A stretch of DNA of 64,000 bases, taken from Trachythela sp. YZ-2020 (Eukaryota; Cnidaria; Anthozoa; Malacalcyonacea; Clavulariidae). Under the pieces are notes generated by a model. The model searched no databases and had not been told where the DNA came from. It saw only the letters and a list, made by a program, of their open reading frames with translations. Numbering within the stretch: position 1 is the first letter of the stretch; each line of letters starts with the position of its first letter. The stretch covers positions 1,571,419 to 1,635,418 of the forward strand of contig JADLSH010000344.1 in assembly GCA_016169945.1 (NCBI GenBank), in the 5' to 3' direction. Shown here in pieces: positions 21,171-31,422 of the stretch. The position numbers and the translations under genes were made by a program.

Positions 21171-21324
21171 TTAGGCAGCTTTAGCAAACACAACGCGACG
21201 TCAAAGAGGACGTGAAAATGGCGTAAAAATGGCGTGGGCAGATCCATAGATGGGCATACACGCCATTTTTACGCCATTTTCACGTCCTCTTTGACGTCGC
21301 GTTGTGTTTGCTAAAGCTGTCTAA
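21171..21324. mobile_element. Near-perfect palindromic MITE
   Basis: Arms of about 65 bp: TTAGGCAGCTTTAGCAAACA.. on the left and the complement of ..TGTTTGCTAAAGCTGTCTAA on the right, including an almost identical GCGACGTCAAAGAGGACGTG core. The loop is about 28 bp. The arms are so similar that the element is young or kept alike by conversion. Confidence 0.75.
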
Positions 21325-21569
21325 AACATGAAGATCACTATGTACTTTCGGGACGAACCCAATTGCCCAGTGTAAACCCACTGACCACATAATATTTTTG
21401 GCGTTACTAACAGTTCCTTACCCTGTTACCAATATTGGCTGATATGCGAATTTGGTCGTCTCGGAACAAGGAACATTCAAAACGGTCGCCACTTGTTTCC
21501 ATCTACCAAACTGACGTTACGTCATTTTTTCAACTTTGAAGTAAAGTAAAAAACTTTGTAACTGACCCT

Positions 21570-21655
21570 ATTACCTAAAACCTAACCTAAAACCTACCCT
21601 AACCCAAAACCTAACCCAAAACCTAACCCTAACCTAACCCTAACCTAACCATAAC
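21570..21655 (+). repeat. Telomere-like CCTAACC/CCCTAA repeat at unit 2 start
   Basis: Units such as CCTAACCCAAAACCTAACCC and CCCTAACCTAACC run up to the first base pairs that align with unit 1 (ACCAAATTGATGAAGAAAAA). At the matching point of unit 1 there is an ACCCGCT array ending in ..AGATAACCTACC. Confidence 0.8.
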
Positions 21656-22041
21656 CAAATTGATGAAGAAAAATCAAGAAAAACGAATATGAAAATCTTT
21701 GAAATCGAGAAAATTGCGTAACGTCAGTTTGATAGATGGAAAGAAGTGAAAACCATTCAAAACCAGGGTTTCCACTTTCAAGGAAATTTCCTTTTTCAAG
21801 GAAATTCTGACCCCAAAAAGGAATTTTCAAGGATGGAAAAAATTTAAGGAAATCTAAGGAAATTCAAGGAAATCTAAGGAAATATTGTCAAAAGTCTGTA
21901 AACAGAGTTGTAAACAGTAAAAATATATATTTTTGGCATATTTGGCAGCAATTTTTTATCTATAGACAATTTAAGAACATTATTACATGAAGTATTATAG
22001 TGTTTCCTTGGCTCATACCAGTATCACACCATAGAGTAAAT

Positions 22042-22266
22042 ATTATATAGAGGGTTCACTCTCTTGCGAACCTTTGAATTTTTTGGGGTCGCGCATATCG
22101 CATTACGCATGTTGGCCGCCATTTCTCTGGCCAGTCAATTGCTTTTTCTGGCTAATAAGCACGCTGAACTGGCTGATCCGCCATTTTCCTGGCCAGTAAA
22201 CTGCATATTTTTGCATAAAAAACCGAGGACACGTTGCACCGCTGAGTGGCCCTTCTGTATATATCT
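22042..22266. mobile_element. 7-bp-TSD MITE family, copy 2 (degraded)
   Basis: Shares the interior of the family (TCGCATTACGCATG, GGCCAGTCAATTGC, GCACGCTGAACTGGCTG, CACGTTGCACCGCTGAGTGG). Its ends are diverged and no target-site duplication could be fixed, so the limits are approximate. Nested in the hAT-like element. Confidence 0.65.
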
Positions 22267-22373
22267 TTCTTCCGTGATCACACATTCACACGGCCCGGGG
22301 CCCCGGTACCTTAGCAAAATGCCAACATATCTGAAATCAAGCATGTCGCATGGTCTAGCAATATGAATAAGTC

Positions 22374-22553
22374 ATGAAGCGATCTCTTGCTGTTGATGAA
22401 GGTCAGACATCAGAGTCAGACAGCTTCGAATCTGACCTTTCCAATCAAGATGAACCAACCTTACCAACGGCCGCAACAGTCACATTGTCACAAATTGAAT
22501 TGACGAATGTCAAAATTCATTACAGCAATATTTCACTGTTTCAATGCCTTTGA
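22374..22553 (+). other. 59-codon acidic open frame, unassigned
   Basis: An ATG-initiated frame of 59 codons starting MKRSLAVDEGQTSESDSFES, rich in Asp, Glu and Ser, inside the hAT-like element. Acidic serine-rich starts occur in some DNA transposases (for example piggyBac), so it may be a captured transposase start. Nothing downstream continues it, and it could equally be chance. Confidence 0.2.
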
Positions 22554-22568
22554 AATTAGCACTATAAC

Positions 22569-22803
22569 CATAGAATAGGAAATGACTAGAAGGCCACTTG
22601 AGGCCGAACCTTTGACGTTTTTGACGCTGCGCATGTCGCATTACGCATGTTCATTACCATTATTCTAGCCAGTCAATTGCATTTTCTGACCAATAAACAC
22701 GCTGAACTGGCTGGTCCGCCATTATTCTGGCCAGATAACTGCATAAAAATAGGGTCTCACGTTGCACTGCTGAGTGGCCTTTCTGGTCATTTCCTATTCT
22801 GTG
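22569..22803. mobile_element. 7-bp-TSD MITE family, copy 3
   Basis: A 235-bp element, ends CATAGAATAGGAAATGACTA and the complement of GGTCATTTCCTATTCTGTG, with a perfect 7-bp duplication CTATAAC on both sides. It is nested in the hAT-like element, so it inserted later than that element. Confidence 0.85.
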
Positions 22804-23029
22804 CTATAACACTAAACAGTCTAAAGATAAGTTAGTAGAGCTTTTGTAGGGCTGTAAGCAGTAAAATAACTGAAAAGTCTTCTCAAGGAAATTTCAAGGA
22901 AATTTTATTCCATGGTCAAGGAAATCTAAGGAAATTTTGACCCGAAAGTAAGGAATTTCAAAACTAAATAGTGGAAGCACTGTTCAAAACACGCCTCCAA
23001 AAGTCAATGAAATAGAATGTTTTGGTAAC

Positions 23030-24550
23030 CAGGAAATGAATGAAATTTAGAGGGATTCTTGTTGGTAATAGATCACGAAAACGTCGTTGTAAGTAACATT
23101 TTATTACTATTATTATGTATCTTTGTGTTGGGTTCCAATGTAGGCCGCTATTTGTTGAATATTAGGTCTAAAAATATTCCTTCGAAGTTCATGCGGGCGG
23201 GCGGCCATTTTAGCCTAGCATCATGACGAAAGAAAATCGCCTAAATTTTCGCTAAAAGGAATTACGAATTATGCCAATATACTTTTGATAACAAATGGTA
23301 TCAAATACAGTAAGAAAACGATAATTTTTGAAAGAGATTGGGTAGTATTTCGGCTTCGTCTGGAAGTTTAACAGTATTTATAAAACCATACCGAATTAGA
23401 AAGGAATATGTTTTGTTACTTGTGTGTGTAATTAATAATTGCCTTATTGAGTACATATCGAAAGTGGAATAGACCACTAGATATATTGCTTTTGTGTGTT
23501 ATGTTTTCTTGAAGCAGTTCTGGACCGAATGGCTTTACAGTTCTGTAGTTCGGAAATTTATAAAGTTAATATATAATATCGTCACATCATTACGAGCTTA
23601 CTGCCGGGCAGATGGGTTGTGTATTTAGTTGACGGGAGCTGTTCCATGCTATAGCAACAGTACATAAATAGATAAAAGCAAATCGAGCGCGGCAGTGAAA
23701 TATATGAAAGATGATATTTTTATGTTTCTTACATACCAAATACACTGAGTTGATAAATTACGTTTGTAAACTTTGTATCTACTTTAGCGACATTCTAAAT
23801 CCAGTTCTAGGAAATAATGACATGTTTCTAATTACACCAGATCAAACCTGGGTTCCTGTGATGTTATTCAAATACATCCATTGCGTACTTTTCGTTTTTC
23901 TGTTTTATATCATATATGTGTATTTTAAAAAGAGTATAGCAGAGTATAAAATGTTAGTAGTAAAATGAACAGCTTTTACGTGTGAGCCTTTCAGCCTTAA
24001 TGTTAGGGAATGCTTCCATTGTAATTGTAAATATGGTTAGTGTACATTAAAGATTAATGCAGCTGTCATCTTGTCTGTGAATTTAGAATATACTTAAAAC
24101 TAAGGTCAAAGATACAAAGCCAAAGGACACCGTTCAGATTACAAACTGAAAACATACATGTAACTACGAACGTGTGGTGTCAGTGTAGGTAGAATCTAAC
24201 AAAGATTGGGTGGTGGAGTAGGATAAAACTACTTGAAAAATACAATATGAATGAAGTTGAAAGAATTGAGTGAAGGCCCTTCATCTGGAAGTTAATCATG
24301 TTTCGTTTTCTGTTTTATATCACTACCTTCCAGACAAAGGGCCTTCGCTCGAAACGTTGAAGTTCTTGTATTTTTCAGGTAGTTTATCCTACTCCACTGC
24401 CGTAACTACTAGCTAGTCTATATAACATGGACACTTTGTATATAAATCTCAGTATAAAGAACAAAAACTTGTGAATATATAAGATATATTAGTAAAGAAA
24501 TTTATGTCTCTTACATTTTACATGCCTCTAAGGTACATGCTTTCTTTTCT
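23030..24550. other. Duplicated intergenic DNA, counterpart of 5630-7290
   Basis: Same order of sequence as unit 1, with substitutions and indels, for example TTACACCAGATCAAACCTGG at both. An extra inverted element lies at about 24250-24380 whose arms carry GAAGGCCCTTCATCTGGAAG and its complement CTTCCAGACAAAGGGCCTTC, related to the element at 49085-49315. No gene is recognised. Confidence 0.5.
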
Positions 24551-24731
24551 GAAACTTGCATTGTATGTCTATTATGAAACTTCCATTGTGATTGTAAATA
24601 TGAACAACATCCTGTGTGAGAAATTCTTGCTTGTCTAAATATACTAAAAACAGGTCGAAGATACAAAGGACACCATTCTGACTACAAACTGAAAACATAC
24701 AAGTAAAAACTACCTCTATATTACTATAATA

Positions 24732-25050
24732 ATTTATTATATAAAGTATAGTGCTTTATAGAGATTTCAAGCACTGATAAAACTGATAATCTCACATGTG
24801 AGATTATTTATGATAACCTCACATGTGAAAATTATCGCTTTTGAAGTTTATGAAAATGGATATTTTATTTTGTTTGAAAAGACTGTCCTTTATATAATAA
24901 ACAGAAAAATACATGGATGCTTGGAAATACCAGATTTATTTCTTGTGTTGAACATGATATCTCACTCATTCGCTGCGCTCACTCGTGAGATATCATGTTC
25001 AACACTCAAAATAAATCTGGTATTTCCGGGCACCATGTATTATTCTCTAT
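24732..25050. mobile_element. Dispersed element with palindromic core, copy 1
   Basis: Nearly identical to 49601-49929. Both start ATTTATTATATAAAGTATAG, contain GATAATCTCAC(A/G)(T/C)GTGAGATT and a core hairpin GAACATGATATCTC..GAGATATCATGTTC around TTCGCTGCGCTCACT, and end CCATGTATTATTCTCTAT. There is no coding capacity, and the superfamily is unknown. Confidence 0.75.
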
Positions 25051-25220
25051 ATAATGGACAGTTTGTGTAAAAATATCTGTATAAAGAACTAACTACAAAG
25101 TAATTGCTTGGCATCATTACAAACTAGTGAAGATAAAGATATATTATTAGAGATTATAATATTATTGTGTCTCTAGCTTTTTGCCCATGACATATGTAAC
25201 TTCAAAAGCTGCCTCATAAC

Positions 25221-25968
25221 CAGTGCTGTAAGTAACTTCGTTACAAGTAACGAAATTACAAGTAATCGTTACTTTTTTGAGTAACTATAGGGGTAACTAG
25301 TTACATTTTGCAAGGAGGTAACTGTAACTGTAACTAGTTACTTTTTTGCTCAAAATGGAACGATAACGCGTTACATATGTTATCAGCGTTTTAGTTACTT
25401 TTCCGTTACATTTTCAGGCTAACTTCTACCATTTATTAATTAATTAATCTACAGTCAAATTTGACAAATTCAAATTGTCAATTCATTACGTACTGTAATC
25501 GCACTATCGAAGTATTGAACATTTCAATATTTCATGCAAGGCAACATAACGTCTTGGCCAAATTATCAACGCTAATCTGCTGACCACTGGTCAGTGGTCA
25601 CGGGCGCATTATTTTTGTAAATTGTATAAATCTTCACTATTTTAAGATTTTTTCAACATAATTGTTAATTTTTCATGGGCTATTGAGTAGCTGGTTTATT
25701 GAGTAGTTGTTGACTTGTTCCTTCATTTAAAGACAGTACCAGTGTCACAAGCTAGAAATCCGCTCTTCTCCATACCCCTGCGGTTATTGTAAATAGTAAA
25801 CTGGGGGAATGTAACTTTGTAACTAGTTACAAAAATTTTGAAGTAACTTTGTAACGGTAACTAGTTACGTTTTTTTTCATGTAACTTTTACCAGTAACTA
25901 GTTCCTTTTTTGAACATGCAACTGTAACTGTAACTAGTTCCAAAAAAAAAGTAACTTTTACAGCACTG
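25221..25968. mobile_element. hAT-type MITE rich in GTAACTAGTTAC
   Basis: A 748-bp element with inverted ends CAGTGCTGTAA.. and ..TTACAGCACTG, flanked by a perfect 8-bp duplication CTCATAAC. The subterminal regions hold many copies of GTAACTAGTTAC and GTAACTGTAACTAGTTAC, possible transposase-binding arrays. There is no transposase. CAG..CTG ends with an 8-bp duplication are diagnostic of hAT. Confidence 0.9.
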
Positions 25969-25976
25969 CTCATAAC

Positions 25977-28012
25977 CAGGTGCCAAGTTGCCATTATGAC
26001 ACTGCATAGCCGTTGCATGGGACACGTGGAAGAATTGACTGGAAAACACCGGTTATCACCTTGTCCGCTCCTTGCACAATGGCATAGCAAACTAAAGTGC
26101 CTGGATATGAGGCAGTTTTTAAAATTTATAGCAAGCTTTGAAACTAAGTGCCTTTTGTCATAACATTGAACCAAATTCAACCTATACTCTTTTATTCCAC
26201 TATCCAAGCTATCATTATAATGTACCATAAAGGGTGTATATTCTAAGACCACTTCAGGCTCATCTGGCAGGGGGGTGCACCCTTCTGTCACCAGTGCAAA
26301 TTATGTCAAAATGCCATAGATTGTGAAAATTTCAGTATGAACTCGTTGAACCCTCCTGCACCACCCCCTGCCCCCCAGTAGATATGCCTATGATTTTATC
26401 ATTTCTTTCACTTACCTACCTTCCTTTTTATAGGCATAATCTTTATAACTAATCACCTCTTGACCCCTGAACCAGAAATTCACAAATTAGATTGAGGGAA
26501 AAATAAATTTCCTGAAGGGTTTGAATCTACATATATTCATAATTATTTTTGTGTTCAAGTTATTTAGTCTGACATTTTGGGTTTCCTTATATAGTAACTA
26601 TTTTCATAAACTTTCAGTTAGTTGATAAAGTTGTAAGGACTTGACTAGGACGACACAATGTTTCTGGAGAGCTGGTTTACCAAACGTGATGGGAATCGAA
26701 TCAATGAATGCTGATATGCATGGAGCAAATGGTGGATTGATTATCAATGAGCATTGAACTACTATGTGAAGCACACACAATCTCAATTCAACACAAACAT
26801 GCACAGGGGCACGCATTCCAAAAAAAATTGGTGGGTGGTTCCACTGTTCAGGGACCGACTTTTGATATTTGTTTGACCACATCAAAACATAGTACGAGTT
26901 CATGTAAAAATGTGTGTAGTGCCATGACACAGGACAAACATTTTTCTGGAGGTATGCCTCGCACAATTTTCCTAAATGTACGATATATAATTTGAAAGTA
27001 GGGGGATCTGGGAGGATTATTCCCCAGAGAAAATTTGGAATTTCAAATTTTCAGAAATGTAATTTCCTGCATTTTCAGGGGAGAACAATGCCATTAATAT
27101 GGAGTACATGATTACTACATGATGATACGTTCTTAAAGTAGAGAAAAATAGCCCCCATGGCCATGCCATATGGTAAAAGTGAGATGTACAAAAAACGTTA
27201 GAAGTTTATTAACAAGTTCCGCCTAATTTTACTCAGGTTTTGGTCATATCTATTTTATGCAGACACTGCACAAGTGTCATAAAGTATATCACATCAATCT
27301 GCTGCTGAATGCTATCAACTAAAAGTTAACATCAGCCTAAATAGAAGTTACTTAATCCATTAGCTTGCAATACGCCCGGATGCGCCCTACTTTAGTATTT
27401 TACTCTGTCTAATGCCAGACGATCTTACTCATATGTGGTAGGGTACTGCCAGTTAATAGGTTAACCTTGCATAATCTGGATGAATAAATAACCAACATTT
27501 AATTTCTTTAATTATTAATATATTGCAACAGACCGCTATGTACATTATTTATTTTCATGTCTACCCCAGTCATCTAAAAAACAGATATTGTAGCACATTA
27601 TCTTCCTTCTAATAATTTTAAAGTAAACCATAGACAGATTTTCTGGGGGTTATATAAGGGTATAGCACTTTAGTGATGTATATTGTAAGGTGCGCCTTCT
27701 CCCTGAAAAATATTCATCCTCTTTATCAGAATTGAGCCTGGTCCGCACCATATTTCTATATGTCATGATACTTTTATTGCAATCATGGAATGTATTGCAG
27801 TATTAATTGGATTCTGTAATGCCAGTAGCTTGCGGCAAGTAAAATACTGCTTCAGGGGAAGAGTGTGTGGCAATGTGAGAGGCAGTTGTGTGCGGACAAC
27901 TAATGTGTCACTTGCTTGGATTTAAATCTAGTTATTACAATGACGTATGTTTCACGAGGATCATTACATCATTCAATTTGCCTGTTCGCAGGCACAGAGT
28001 AGACACTATACA
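25977..28012. other. Intergenic, one TTAA-type MITE, no gene seen
   Basis: A TTAA-bounded copy of the piggyBac-type MITE lies at 27352-27464 (TTAATCCATTAGCTTGC.. CCAGTTAATAGGTTAA). From about 27465 to 27935 the sequence matches unit 1 at 7420-7910. A minus-strand open frame of 120 codons at 26604-26966 has no recognisable domain. Confidence 0.5.
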
Positions 28013-28478
28013 GAGGTCTCACTTCAGGCAAAATGCGTAACCGGGCGCTATTCTGTCAGATGATGACTTTAAAATAGAGTGGAAAATTCACAGTCTCTCA
28101 AACTCGTCTTGTTTTATTCCTATTTTGAATTTCCAAATGACATTGTTTTTTTCCTTTATTTTCTTAATTTGTCGGTCGGCCGCCATGTTCTTAGCCAGTG
28201 CGGTAACGAGAGGCATTCACCCCGAACAAGATGGCGGCCGATATTTTCAGAAAATAGCCGGCATAAGAAACTCTTGTTACTTTCTTTATAACGGTTTACC
28301 TTGACTGAAGTTGTGATTAACAACATTAAATAGTTAACTCGAATGTTTGCGGTATTTTTACGTCTAAAAATGCCCTCCATTTTGAATGTTTTAGGGGGAG
28401 GGGCGAGCCTCTCCTTTGCGCACTGGCTAAGCATCGGTTACGCTCAAAACATTAGGATTTGATACACAGTGAGACCTC
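28013..28478. mobile_element. Inverted-repeat element, TIR GAGGTCTCACT
   Basis: The left end GAGGTCTCACTTC and the right end, reverse-complemented, GAGGTCTCACTGTG are inverted, and both ends also carry the GCGTAACCG word. The inside contains GCGGCCGCCATG/AAGATGGCGGCCG inverted words. No transposase frame is recognised and the target-site duplication is not clear. Confidence 0.5.
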
Positions 28479-28824
28479 GCAGGCTAGATCTTAAATTCAA
28501 CATGGCGCATATGTTTTGAATCGCTGCGTTGATTGCCGAGAAAATATACTTCATATCGATCGAAGGGGTGAGCACATTTCCAGCAAAACATTCTCTTTGC
28601 AACATCTCTGGTCCTGTTATGAGGTGAGTGTGCCTATTCAAGATCGTTCAGCAAAGTATTATTGACAAAACGTCGTTAGTCGGAAATACGAAGGTTTTCA
28701 ATACGAAAGTATCGACTAGAATGAAAGTCAACTTGACTACCATGAATACTAGCTAATATTTTAAACTTTGTTACCAATTCCACATTTAGTAGTTATTGTT
28801 GTTTGGATTTATATTGATTATTTC

Positions 28825-29990
28825 AAGATGGCGGACTACAGAAGTGCGAGAATTGTAAAAACGAGTAAATATATTAATTTTATGAAGAAAATTATACATC
28901 AAACCAACGATATTTTTATTTTCTGTACTCTTTTGAGCATGGCAAAGGTCGAGGGAGTATTTTTGTAAGTATTGGAAGTCTTTTCATAACATTTTAAACT
29001 GGAAATGAATCGCCAATTTACACAAAGTATTGACATTGACATTGACTTGACTATATATTAATGTCATTTGAATCAGGAAACAAGGGAAGCCTTTTTAAAC
29101 ATTGTACGAATATTCTGCATTATTCGAGCTTCTATTTCGATAAAATCCACTCATAAAAGTGTTAAAATATTATTATATGTATCAACACTATTGGGTCAAA
29201 TCGACAATAGTTTATTCGTCATAACGTAAGCGTCAAGCCCCCCCCCGGTTGCCACGCCCCTGTGCCTTTAATTACTTTATTAAATTATACAATTATGCAA
29301 ATACGCATGAGCAGATACATGTACGCTTGTTCAGCGACGAGCTTATATCAGCCAATCGGCGATGGCGGACTACTGAAGGGCGAGCATTATTTATAATCAT
29401 GAGGAATTTAAATTTTACGACGAAAATTATACTTCAAATCAACAGCATCTTTATGTTCTATACTATTTTGAACATGGCAAAGTTCGAGGGAGTTTTGATC
29501 ACATTTACGTTGATTTTACCCGTGAAAATGATTCGCCAATTAATTACAAAGTATTGACTTCAGGGTTGGCAATCTTCTTTAATTCAATCTTCTTTAATCT
29601 TCTTTAAATAATTAAAGAAGATTTTGGATTTAAACAAAAATCTTCTTTAATCTTCTTTAATTATTTTATCATTTTTATGTTGATTATTTCGTCAATACTT
29701 CATGTTGTGCATGTGTGGCGTTTGTTATCCTCGTTTCCAGGCTCTTTACTTTGCGCCACGAGGTAGCGAAATAGTTGAATTTGCATTTTGCAGTATCAAA
29801 CAAACACTCATTGAAATTCCTTTGTAAAATTCACATTATGAAAGTCAACTTTTACAAAATCTTCTTTAATCTTCTTTAAATGAATTAAAGAATAAAGAAG
29901 ATTTTTTTCTGAAAAAATCTTCTTTAATCCATCCCTGATTGACTTGACCTGCTAAATGCCTAAATATCAATGACATTTGAATCAGGAAGA
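28825..29990 (+). repeat. Tandem duplication of about 540 bp
   Basis: AAGATGGCGGACTACAGAAG..CATGGCAAAGGTCGAGGGAG at 28825-28965 recurs as CGATGGCGGACTACTGAAGG..CATGGCAAAGTTCGAGGGAG at 29360-29495. Both copies are followed by GACATTTGAATCAGGAA (near 29064 and 29972). The second copy is split by the hAT-type element at 29561-29937. The short open frames in both copies differ by stops and are not supported as genes. Confidence 0.7.
29561..29937. mobile_element. hAT-type MITE rich in AATCTTCTTTAA
   Basis: A 377-bp element with ends CAGGGTTGG.. and ..CCATCCCTG, flanked by a perfect 8-bp duplication ATTGACTT. Many AATCTTCTTTAA words in both orientations fill the subterminal parts. The first copy of the local duplication (near 29025) shows the uninterrupted sequence, supporting the limits. 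Confidence 0.9.
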
Positions 29991-30768
29991 ATGGTAAACA
30001 CTAGCAGGTAGCAAATTGTCCTAAAACCTAGCGTTTAAATTTTGCTACTCGTAAATATCCTATCGTTACTCATTTGAATGGGTCTGCCAACGTTTGACGA
30101 ATACGTGCGCGCGATTAAATGTCTCGCGTACTCCACTGGCATTGTTGTCGTGAGGAATCAGGAATGCGTCTCACTGAATACATATATGAGTTATATCGAG
30201 TCTGTTCAAGCGTTTGGGTCAAATTGAAGTATAACAATAAGGAGCTAAATGATCATCTTACAATATTGCAAGACTTCGGGAGAACTAAGCTCTTCGGTTT
30301 TGTTGTAAAAACTTGACCCGTTTACAGTGTAATAATTATCAAGAATATGTGATAGCTGACCCTTGAACTCTAATAAATAAAGTTCGTTATTATGTCTGAA
30401 TTATTTCAACACTGATTTCTAGACATTCTAGTTTCTCTTTAGTTTCCCACAAATACAAAAAATACCAACGTACTGTTCGCTAAAACTATTGAGTATTGTA
30501 GAGTATAGATGTTTTAGAGCGATGCGCTTTACGATCTTCAAGTCTTGAAGGCGCAATGTTGTTGTTGGAACTTGGAAATATAATATCCCTCATATAGACT
30601 GAAGTATGTCGAATATTTTACACAGTGCGTGACGAATATCAGCAAGATTTGTACGTTTCTCGTTCGTATTGCACTTGTAAACTATTTATCGTATTGCTTC
30701 GTTAGTACGTAACTAAAAATGCACAATTATTCTAAGGGACCGATTACGAGGTGGGAAATTTTACCGAT

Positions 30769-30954
30769 ACCGCGGTAGCCTGCGAAGCAGTCGCTTTATT
30801 TTTGAGTGGTTATTATATAAATGGGCGATAAAATAATCGGGCGGAAAAAATTAGGGCCTCCGCCCGCTAATTTTTTTCGCCCGATTATTTTATCGCCCAT
30901 TTGTATAATAACCACTCAAAAATAAAGCGGCTGCTTCGCAGGCTAATACCGCGG
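30769..30954. mobile_element. Long palindrome, arms of about 88 bp
   Basis: The arms read ACCGCGGTAGCCTGCGAAGC.. and its complement, including AATAACCACTCAAAAATAAA and GGGCGATAAAATAATCGGGC, with only a few mismatches around a short loop GGGCCTCCGCC. This is the form of a foldback MITE; no clear target-site duplication. Confidence 0.8.
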
Positions 30955-31196
30955 CTTTTATAGTAGATACAGGTAAAACAATATTGCGATTATATCGCAG
31001 CCGGGCCAACTCACCTAGCCGGGACCGCGGTTGTCGCTTGTTAGTCAACTCACTTAGCCGAGTTGAAAATTGCACTTTCTGTCCATGTAATCGCACTTTC
31101 AGCTGAGTTGTCCCGGCAAAGCAATTTGGAAATCGCACGTGCACTGCTTTTTATATTGAAAATATAAACATATATAACGTTTAAGAAACATAAACT

Positions 31197-31422
31197 ACAA
31201 TCAGTGACATAATTATTGGACCGCTTAGCCTGAAAAGGCAAAATTCCCCCCTTCCCCCTTTTCAATGTTGGTAGTCTAACATGCATTTTCTATGTTACAT
31301 GCTATTGTCTCGTATTAGGCTGTCGATGCTTTTTCTAGCAGATAAACCAGTGAATTTTGCACAATAGTGTACAAAAATACCCTTTCTATACAAGTGTCCC
31401 AAATTTCAATGTCACTGATTGT
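31197..31422. mobile_element. MITE, TIR ACAATCAGTGACAT, copy 1 (internal deletion)
   Basis: A perfect 14-bp terminal inverted repeat and 226 bp in length. It is the same element as 33661-33915 but lacks about 29 bp around AACATTGAACCGGGGGGAGG, the arm that would pair with the CCCCTTCCCCCTTTTCAATG arm near its left end. Apart from this, few differences are seen. Confidence 0.85.

Larger units (their letters stand above)
19531..21569. other. Spacer between duplication units, no gene seen
   Basis: It contains three MITEs listed separately (20025-20228, 20475-20715 and 21171-21324). No remnant of the cytoplasmic-tail exons of receptor B is recognisable here or elsewhere after receptor A. The short open frames overlap the MITEs. 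Confidence 0.5.
21764..22982. mobile_element. hAT-like element with 8-bp duplication, two nested MITEs
   Basis: The ends are inverted (CAGGGTTTCCAC on the left; complement CAGTGCTTCCAC on the right) and flanked by TTCAAAAC on both sides. The paralogous site in unit 1 (5586-5593) has TTCAAAAC once and no insert, a clean empty site. Both ends are rich in AAGGAAATTTC words, and a related fragment lies at 4610-4735. Copies of the 7-bp-TSD MITE family sit inside at 22042-22266 and 22569-22803. No transposase is recognised. Confidence 0.85.

Noticed and set aside
19366..21655. Search for lost cytoplasmic-tail exons of receptor A
   Set aside because: No sequence resembling the tail exons of receptor B (NANVNPGSGG or SEYASIDF coding) was found on either strand in this interval.
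25827..26291. 154-codon minus-strand frame
   Set aside because: Its C-terminal part is the GTAACTAGTTAC-rich end of a hAT MITE and the remainder has no domain; a frame crossing an element boundary is not credible as a gene.
26604..26966. 120-codon minus-strand frame
   Set aside because: No recognisable domain, signal or splice context; it is the longest unexplained frame in that stretch but could be chance.
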